Shown here in pieces: positions 58,422 through 64,000 of a stretch of 64,000 bases of DNA. Made by a program: the position numbers and the translations under genes. The notes under the pieces were generated by a model, which saw only the letters and a list, made by a program, of their open reading frames with translations, was not told where the DNA came from and ran no database searches. The DNA comes from Amycolatopsis thermophila (GTDB taxonomy: Bacteria > Actinomycetota > Actinomycetes > Mycobacteriales > Pseudonocardiaceae): positions 6,572,001 through 6,636,000 of the forward strand of contig NZ_JAUSUT010000001.1 in the NCBI RefSeq assembly GCF_030814215.1, read 5' to 3'. Numbering within the stretch: position 1 is the stretch's first letter; every line of letters starts with the position of its first letter.

Positions 58422-59909
58422 TCAGTGCACCGCCGCGAACATCAGCCGCTGGTCGTCGGCCTCGGCCGGGTCGAACTCGGCCGCAATGCTGCCCTGCCGC
58501 GCCACCAGGATGCGGTCGGACAGCGCGCGGATCTCCGGCAGGTAGGACGAGATCACCACCACGGCCACGCCCTCGTCGGCGAGCGCCCGGATCATCGCGT
58601 GGATCTCCACGATCGTGCCGAGGTCCACGCCGCGGGTCGGCTCGTCGATGATCGCCACCAGCGGCTTGCGCGTCAGGCCCTTCGCCAGGACCACCTTCTG
58701 CTGGTTGCCGCCGGACAGCTCGACGAGCTTCGCCCGGTCGGGCTGCAGGGTGCGCACCTGGAACCGCTCGACGAACCGCTTCGCGAGGGACTTGCGCTCC
58801 CCCGGCCGCAACAGGAACGGCAGTCGCGCCGAACCGCAGATGTGGCCCAGGTGGATGTTGTCCGCGATGCTGAAGTGGCTGAAGAACCCGGACGCCTTGC
58901 GGTCCTCGGTGATGTAGACGACGCCGGCCTTGCGGGCCTGCCGCGGCGTGCGGAACCGGACCTCGCGCCCGGCGACCCGGACCTTGCCACCGCGCAGCCG
59001 CCGCCGTTTCATGATCCCGCTGACGATCATCGCGACCTCGCTGCGCCCAGCGCCGACCAGCCCGTAGATCCCGACGATCTCGCCGGGATAGGCCGAGAAC
59101 GACATGTTGCGCACCACCGGCAGCAGGGTCACGTCCTCCACCTCGAGCACCGGCGTGGGGTCCGGCGCGCGGCCGGGCGGCACCCGGCCGTACTCGACGT
59201 CGCGTCCCACCATCATCCGGACGATCTCTTCCCGGTCGAACTCCGGATTGGACAGCGTGCCCTGCACCGCGCCGTCGCGCAGCACCGTGATCCGGTCGGC
59301 CTCGCTGAACGCCTCGTCGAGCATGTGGGTGATGAAGATGACCCCGATGCCGTCCCGCTTGAGCCGCTGCATCGACAGGAACAGCTGCAGCCGCTCCTCC
59401 GGCGTCACCGACGACGTCGGCTCGTCCAGGATGACGACCTTGGCCCTGCGGTGCACCGCGCGCGCGATCTCCACCATCTGCTTCTGGGCCACACCCAGCG
59501 CGCCGACGGTCACTTCCGGCCGGATGTGGAAGTTGTGCGATTCCAGCAGCTCACGCGCCACGATGTTGAGGTGCGAGAGGTTGTTGAACACCTTCTCCTG
59601 GCCCAGGAACAGGTTCTGGGCCACGGTCATCGACTCGACCAGCGACCCCTCCTGGTAGACCATGGCGATCCCGGCCGCGGCGGAGTCCTTCGGCGTCGCG
59701 AACCGCCGCTCCACCCCGTCGACGGTGAGGGTGCCAGCGTCGTGCGTGATCGCCCCGGAGATGATCTTCACCAGGGTGGACTTGCCCGCGCCGTTCTCGC
59801 CCAGCAGGGCGTGGATTTCCCCGGGGCGGACGTCGAAGCTCACGTCGCGCAGCGCGTAGGTGCCGCTGTAGCGCTTGCTCACCCCGTCGAGCCTGATGAC
59901 CGGCTCCAT
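58422..59909 (-). CDS. Sugar ABC transporter ATP-binding protein (RbsA-type, two ATPase domains)
   Basis: The 495-residue protein has two nucleotide-binding domains. The first has Walker A GENGAGKST (residues 37-45), Q-loop YQEGSLVESMT and Walker B VVILDEPTSS. The second has a degenerate Walker A GLVGAGRSE, the signature LSGGNQQK and LVAIIDEPTRGVDLGT. This layout defines the ribose/xylose/galactose ATPase family. Start ATG 59909 has AGGAG upstream. It lies four bases after the propeller gene and works with the permease-propeller fusion and the binding protein upstream in the operon. Confidence 0.92.
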   Translation of the reverse strand: MEPVIRLDGVSKRYSGTYALRDVSFDVRPGEIHALLGENGAGKSTLVKIISGAITHDAGTLTVDGVERRFATPKDSAAAGIAMVYQEGSLVESMTVAQNLFLGQEKVFNNLSHLNIVARELLESHNFHIRPEVTVGALGVAQKQMVEIARAVHRRAKVVILDEPTSSVTPEERLQLFLSMQRLKRDGIGVIFITHMLDEAFSEADRITVLRDGAVQGTLSNPEFDREEIVRMMVGRDVEYGRVPPGRAPDPTPVLEVEDVTLLPVVRNMSFSAYPGEIVGIYGLVGAGRSEVAMIVSGIMKRRRLRGGKVRVAGREVRFRTPRQARKAGVVYITEDRKASGFFSHFSIADNIHLGHICGSARLPFLLRPGERKSLAKRFVERFQVRTLQPDRAKLVELSGGNQQKVVLAKGLTRKPLVAIIDEPTRGVDLGTIVEIHAMIRALADEGVAVVVISSYLPEIRALSDRILVARQGSIAAEFDPAEADDQRLMFAAVH

Positions 59910-59913
59910 CTCG

Positions 59914-60993
59914 TCACTCCTCATCGTCGACCGCCAGCAGGTTCCGGTAGCCGCGAGCGGCGACCACCAGTTCCCCGCCGCGCACCGCCACTCCGGTGAC
60001 CCCGTGCCGCTCACCGTCCACCCGGGACTGCAGGCTCTCCGCCACGCGGCCGCCGGCGTCCATCCGGAACACCAGCCCGTAGGAGCGGGCCGGCGCCCAC
60101 GGCTTGAGCACGCCGAGCACCCGCAGCTGCCCCATCTGGGGCGTGTCCGTGTAGGGATTGGTGCTGCGCAGCCGCGGCACGAACCAGTCGCGCGGCGCGA
60201 CGGTCGCCGTCATGTCCGCCAGGACCTCGGGTTCGTCCAGCAGCAGTTCGGTGATGCGGTTGCGCACGTAGGGCGCGGCGGCCCACCAGCCGTCACCGGC
60301 GGCCACCAGGCGGCCCGGGTAGACCGGCAGGTTCGCCACGAACGGTCGCGCCGGGCCGGACAGGGACGCCACGGCCCGCCGTTCGATCCGGTGGTCCAGG
60401 CTCACCGACACCAGCACGTCGCCACCGGGTGCCGGCTCGATCCCGGAGGGCCAGGCCAGGCCCTCGGCCTCGACCCGCGCCGCCGCACCGTCCACCCGCA
60501 CGATCCGGCCCGACCGGTCGCCGCGCACGAGGGCCCGGGCCCACCCGTCGGCCCGCTCCTGGCTCGAACCGACCGTCAGCAGCAGGGAACCGTCCGGCAG
60601 CGCGGCGATGTCCGTGACGCACGACGACACCGCGTCGTCCGTGCACAGCTCCTCGGCGGACCCGGACTCGTCCAGCGCGACCAGGCCGGTTCCCTCGACC
60701 GCGGCCACGACCGCCTCGCCCACCGCGGTGAGGCTGCCGACCGCACCGTCGAGCTCGGCCACCGTCCGCACCTGCCCGTCCCGCAGGGCGCAGACCCGGT
60801 TGCCGCTGGAGAACACGAGCGCTCCCCAGGCGGGCACCACGTCGTCCGGCTCGTAGGCGCCGTCGGGCAGCAGCACCCTGCTCTCGTCCAGGCGGCTGTT
60901 GGGGCGCAGCCCCGCCTCCATCGGCGGCACCGTGCGGTGCCGCGCCCACGCCGGGTTGATCCATTCCTTGATCGCCGCGACCGTCCGGTTCAC
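59914..60993 (-). CDS. SMP-30/strictosidine-synthase-like beta-propeller protein (probable lactonase)
   Basis: The 359-residue protein lacks a signal peptide. It shows repeated propeller-like strands (VTDIAALPDGSLLLTVGSS, LAWPSGIEPAPGGDVLVSVS, GVTGVAVRGGELVVAARG). It resembles SMP-30/gluconolactonase-type six-bladed propellers and the C-terminal half of the neighbouring fusion protein. GGAGG precedes GTG 60993, which overlaps the fusion's stop by four bases. A sugar-lactone hydrolase or sugar-binding role is likely given the sugar transporter; which one is open. Confidence 0.72.
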   Translation of the reverse strand: MNRTVAAIKEWINPAWARHRTVPPMEAGLRPNSRLDESRVLLPDGAYEPDDVVPAWGALVFSSGNRVCALRDGQVRTVAELDGAVGSLTAVGEAVVAAVEGTGLVALDESGSAEELCTDDAVSSCVTDIAALPDGSLLLTVGSSQERADGWARALVRGDRSGRIVRVDGAAARVEAEGLAWPSGIEPAPGGDVLVSVSLDHRIERRAVASLSGPARPFVANLPVYPGRLVAAGDGWWAAAPYVRNRITELLLDEPEVLADMTATVAPRDWFVPRLRSTNPYTDTPQMGQLRVLGVLKPWAPARSYGLVFRMDAGGRVAESLQSRVDGERHGVTGVAVRGGELVVAARGYRNLLAVDDEE

Positions 60994-63155
60994 CGCTCCA
61001 CCTCCGCCAGTGGCCGGCCGGCACCGGCCGTGCCGGGCACCGCGGCCGGGTCGATCGGACCGACGTCCTCGGGGTCGAGCGTGAGGCGGCCGACCCGGTT
61101 GTTGTTGACCCCGCACAGGTACAGCCGGCCGTCGCGCTCGTTGATCGAGGTGACCATCGGGTAGTTCGCCAGCGTCGAGTCCCACAGGACCTTCAGCACC
61201 TGTCCGCGCTCGTCGAACTTCAGCACGCACGACACGTTGAGCTGCGGGACCACCCAGCTGTCCAGCGGCACCTCCTGCGTCATCCGGCGCCGGAACGCGG
61301 GGTACTTCACCAGCAGGTCCGACATCGGGGTGCGCATCGACACGAAGGCCATCCAGTAGTTGCCGTCGGAGGCCCGGTTGATGTTGTCCGGGTGGCCGGG
61401 CAGGTTCTCCAGCACCGGCTCGAGCTGTCCCTGCTTCGGGCCGGCGATCCACAGCCGGTCCACCCGGCACAGCGTGGTGCTGGCGATCAGCACCGACTGA
61501 CCGTCGTGGGCGGTGCACATCCCGTTGGGGAACACCAGGTTGGAAGCGACCACCTCGGTGCCGCCGTCCGGGTCGACGCGCACGACGCGCCCGTTCGGCC
61601 GGGACTCCACCAGTTCGACCATGTACTCGGCGGCGTTGTACCGGGCCGAGAAGTCCGACACGTACAGGGAGCCGTCCGGGGCCACGTCGAGGTCGTCGAC
61701 CGCCCGCAGACCCGAATCGTCCAGCAGCGACAGGCGGCTCCGGCGGACCTTGTTGGCGACCAGTTCCGGCTCGCCGTCCGGGTGGATCCGGTAGACGCCC
61801 ATCCCGCCGACCGCCACCACGAGGCGGCCTTCGCGGTCCCACGCGTGGCCGAGCGGAAGCCCGCCGGTGCGGGCGAAGATCTCGCCTTCGGCGTGGTCCG
61901 GGCCGGAGAACCGCCAGATCCAGCCGCGGCGGTCACCGCAGTAGAGGTTGCCGGCGGGGTCCACCGCGCAGTCCTCGGCGCCCTCGATCTTGCCCAGACC
62001 GATGGTCGGCGCGTCCGTGAGGCGGTTGTTGATCGTCCACACGGTGCCCGGCTCGGTGACGTCCACCAGCGGTCCCAGCGTGATCCGCCCCGGGTCGATC
62101 TTGAGTTTCTCCGCGGTGCGCTCGCGGTACTTGCCCCACTTCAGGTCGAGGATCGCGAACAGCAGCAGCACCGCCGCGAGGATCGCGGTGTAGTAGGAGC
62201 CTTCGAGCCCCAGCGCCACGGTGGCCTGCAGGATGACGCCGACGACGAGGATGCCGACGGTCGCCCGCAGCACCGAGCCGCGGCCGCCCTTGAGGCTGAC
62301 CCCGCCGAGCACGACCGCGGTCAGCGCCACCAGTTCCCAGCCCTGCCCGACGTCGGCGTCGGTCCGGCCCAGCCGGGCGGCGGTGAGCAGCCCGGCCGTG
62401 CCGGCGAGCGCCCCGGACAGGAGGTAGACGCAGAACGTGACCCGGTCCACCGGGATGCCGTTGCGGCGGGCGGAGCGCCGGTCGGAGCCGACCGCCATGA
62501 CCCACCAGCCCCAGCGCGACCGGGTCAGTCCCACGTGGACGACGACCAGCACGACGAGGAAGATGAACCACCCGGTCGGGATGCCGGCCACCGTGCCCTC
62601 GCCCAGGAAGTCCCACACGAGGTCGTCCTTGGGCATGCCGAGCTCGAAGCTGTAGGAGCTCTGCAGCGCCGCCGCCGCACCGCCGAAGGCCACCAGTGTC
62701 ACCAGGGTGGTGATGAACGGCCGCATCTTGAGCCGGGCGATCAGGAACCCGTTCACCGCGCCCAGCGCGGCCCCGGCCACGATCGTCGCGGGCACCACCA
62801 GCGCCATCGGCCAGTTCCAGGCCCGCGACGCGACCATCGCGCCCAGGGAGGCGAGGCCGACGATCGAGCCGACCGACAGGTCGATCCCGCCGCCCACGAG
62901 CACGACGGTGAGCCCGATGGCGAGCAGCCCCTTCTCCGTCGCCTCGTCGAGGATGAGCGGGACGTCCACCCCGCCCACGGGCGTGGTACCCCACACGATG
63001 ATGCTGAGCACCACGGCCAGGGTCAGCGGGACAGCGCCCTCCATCCAGCGCTTTCCGAACAGGTCGGACAGGGTGCGCAGCGGCGCGAACCGGGCGGCGC
63101 GGCCCTGTCCGGTGAGCGCGAACGCGTCCACGCCCGAGCGGGATTTGATCTTCAT
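60990..63155 (-). CDS. ABC sugar permease fused to a strictosidine-synthase/SMP-30-like beta-propeller
   Basis: This 721-residue protein combines two families in one frame. Residues 1-345 are a RbsC-type permease with eight to ten membrane segments, GGGIDLSVGSIVGLASLG (88-105) and the ATPase-contact loop GSDRRSARRNGIP (223-235). Residues about 385-700 form a strictosidine-synthase/SMP-30-like propeller (EGAEDCAVDPAGNLYCGD, RAVDDLDVAPDGSLYVSDF, VFPNGMCTAHDGQSVLIAST, LPGHPDNINRASDGNYWMAF). The link (345-385) has no stop or frame change. RbsC-type permeases end in the cytoplasm, so the propeller should be cytoplasmic, placed to act on the incoming sugar. ATG 63155 follows AGGCGG. Confidence 0.85.
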   Translation of the reverse strand: MKIKSRSGVDAFALTGQGRAARFAPLRTLSDLFGKRWMEGAVPLTLAVVLSIIVWGTTPVGGVDVPLILDEATEKGLLAIGLTVVLVGGGIDLSVGSIVGLASLGAMVASRAWNWPMALVVPATIVAGAALGAVNGFLIARLKMRPFITTLVTLVAFGGAAAALQSSYSFELGMPKDDLVWDFLGEGTVAGIPTGWFIFLVVLVVVHVGLTRSRWGWWVMAVGSDRRSARRNGIPVDRVTFCVYLLSGALAGTAGLLTAARLGRTDADVGQGWELVALTAVVLGGVSLKGGRGSVLRATVGILVVGVILQATVALGLEGSYYTAILAAVLLLFAILDLKWGKYRERTAEKLKIDPGRITLGPLVDVTEPGTVWTINNRLTDAPTIGLGKIEGAEDCAVDPAGNLYCGDRRGWIWRFSGPDHAEGEIFARTGGLPLGHAWDREGRLVVAVGGMGVYRIHPDGEPELVANKVRRSRLSLLDDSGLRAVDDLDVAPDGSLYVSDFSARYNAAEYMVELVESRPNGRVVRVDPDGGTEVVASNLVFPNGMCTAHDGQSVLIASTTLCRVDRLWIAGPKQGQLEPVLENLPGHPDNINRASDGNYWMAFVSMRTPMSDLLVKYPAFRRRMTQEVPLDSWVVPQLNVSCVLKFDERGQVLKVLWDSTLANYPMVTSINERDGRLYLCGVNNNRVGRLTLDPEDVGPIDPAAVPGTAGAGRPLAEVER

Positions 63156-63177
63156 CCGCCTGGTCCTCGTCCCCGGA

Positions 63178-64000
63178 TCACTGGCCCTTGTAGCAGGCGA
63201 TGGTCGTGTTGTCGACGTTCGAGCGGTCCACCACCGCGTGCGAGACGTAGGCGACGCTGTGCGTGCTGCCGGGCGCCACACCGGTCTGGATCAGCTGCTG
63301 CGCCGTCACGACCGCCGCCGCGCCGACGCCCTGGACGTCGTAGGCGACCGAGGCGGTCACCTTGCCCGCCCGCAGCGCGTCGCACCACAGCGTGTCGGCG
63401 GCCATCGTGTAGACGCCGATGGAGTTCGGCCGGATCACGCCGTGGGCCGCCGCCTCGGACACGGCGTCACCGACGGCCACCGAGTTGAGGTCGTAGGTCA
63501 CCATGTAGGCGCACAGGTTGTCCTTCTGCTGCTGCGTGATCGACGCCGCCGCCTGTTGCGCGGCCGCGTTCTGCCACTGGGTGTGGGCGGTGGCGACCAC
63601 CTCGTAGCCGGCCGGGTCGGCCACGTCGTGCACGCCCTTGGACCACTGCAGCGACGCCGCGTCGTTGCCCGGGCCGTCGATGATCGCCAGGCGCTTGGCA
63701 CCGCCGCGCTGGTCGCAGTCGGCGATGGCCCGCTTGGTGATGTCCTGCGCCGCGTGCACCACGTCGACGCCGATGAACGCGTCACCGAGCTGGCTGGACA
63801 TCATGTTGACGACGATGGTGTAGATGCCCGCCTTGCGCGCGTCCTCGATCTGCTTGGTGAGCACGCCGACGTCGGTGTTGTGCAGGATCAGGACGTCGGC
63901 TTCCTTCCGCGAGATCAGGTCGTTGACGATCTTGACCATCTTGTCGGGGTCGAAGTTGGCGTCGTAGACCTGGAACTGCGCGCCGAGGTTGTCGAACGCG
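63178..64000 (-). CDS. Sugar ABC transporter substrate-binding protein (RbsB-type), N-terminus outside window
   Basis: The C-terminal 273 residues of a periplasmic-binding-protein-like lipoprotein or secreted protein are visible. They include VYDANFDPDKMVKIVNDLIS, DVLILHNTDVGVLTKQIEDA, DQRGGAKRLAIIDGPGNDAA and VTYDLNSVAVGDAVSEAAAHG, matching the sugar-binding protein family of ribose-type transporters. The signal peptide and start lie beyond 64000. It is the first visible gene of the transporter operon and lies 22 bp before the permease-propeller start. The sugar is unknown. Confidence 0.88.
   Translation of the reverse strand, partial: AFDNLGAQFQVYDANFDPDKMVKIVNDLISRKEADVLILHNTDVGVLTKQIEDARKAGIYTIVVNMMSSQLGDAFIGVDVVHAAQDITKRAIADCDQRGGAKRLAIIDGPGNDAASLQWSKGVHDVADPAGYEVVATAHTQWQNAAAQQAAASITQQQKDNLCAYMVTYDLNSVAVGDAVSEAAAHGVIRPNSIGVYTMAADTLWCDALRAGKVTASVAYDVQGVGAAAVVTAQQLIQTGVAPGSTHSVAYVSHAVVDRSNVDNTTIACYKGQ

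Noticed and set aside
57174..59999. A 2.8-kb open frame on the plus strand opposite the aldehyde dehydrogenase and ABC ATPase.
   Set aside because: It is exactly antisense to two well-conserved genes, has no homology or ribosome site, and its composition is that of an antisense shadow.
1..64000. tRNA, rRNA, CRISPR arrays, phage genes, replication origins or attachment sites.
   Set aside because: Reading both strands I found no cloverleaf-like tRNA sequence, rRNA core motif, regular short repeat array, or integrase with flanking direct repeats. A small RNA could still be missed without covariance searches.

Overview
This window comes from a high-GC Gram-positive actinomycete. Evidence is the pervasive G/C-ending codon use, GTG starts, short overlapping start/stop junctions, and many CoA-linked catabolic paralogues plus IclR, GntR, TetR, PucR and LuxR regulators. 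A member of the Pseudonocardiales such as Amycolatopsis or Pseudonocardia is my best guess, but no ribosomal marker is present to test it. I see no rRNA, tRNA, CRISPR array or phage module. The window reads as an accessory catabolic island made of several transcription units.

Left part (1-12 kb): the end of a 2-oxoacid dehydrogenase operon (E1-beta tail, E2) runs through one-base and four-base overlaps into an IspD-like cytidylyltransferase and a small zinc protein. Next come a decayed alcohol dehydrogenase, a LysR gene, and a broken phenylacetate-CoA ligase that carries a foreign piece of a sirohydrochlorin-chelatase (CbiX) gene. A compact minus-strand operon follows (11968 to 5062). It encodes an alpha-methylacyl-CoA racemase-like protein, an acyl-CoA dehydrogenase, a MaoC hydratase, a thiolase-fold protein without the nucleophilic cysteine, a DUF35 partner, and two family III CoA-transferases. 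The logic resembles the hydratase/retro-aldolase chemistry of steroid side-chain degradation.

Middle left (12-25 kb): an MFS transporter, an IclR regulator and a decayed amidohydrolase precede two divergent operons. One has two MmgE/PrpD proteins, a CitE-like lyase and a MaoC protein. The other has an acyl-CoA dehydrogenase, a MaoC protein and a CoA-transferase. A near-identical 15-16 bp motif occurs twice in the divergent promoter region and once in front of the nearby GntR gene, which points to one regulon. The region then degenerates into a graveyard of IS256, IS3 and IS5 transposase fragments.

Middle right (25-45 kb): an eight-gene minus-strand operon encodes nitronate monooxygenase, racemase-like protein, aldehyde dehydrogenase, SDR, acyl-CoA ligase, a tiny zinc-ribbon protein, and hydantoinase/carboxylase A and B subunits. 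It is transcribed divergently from a TetR gene. Then come an SDR, a plus-strand operon (acyl-CoA ligase, DUF3556-type membrane protein, phytoene-desaturase-like FAD enzyme, PucR-type regulator), a nitroreductase and an alpha/beta hydrolase.

Right part (46-64 kb): an XRE/MmyB-type regulator and an LtrA-like membrane protein precede a second hydantoinase A/B, zinc-ribbon and acyl-CoA ligase module under a LuxR-type gene. Alcohol and aldehyde dehydrogenases and a ribose-type sugar ABC transporter follow. In that transporter the permease is fused to a strictosidine-synthase/SMP-30-like beta-propeller, and a second separate propeller gene lies between permease and ATPase.

The most interesting points are the permease-propeller fusion, the duplicated HyuA/HyuB/zinc-ribbon/CoA-ligase module (which parallels acetophenone carboxylase plus benzoylacetate-CoA ligase), and the shared operator of the MmgE/PrpD regulon.
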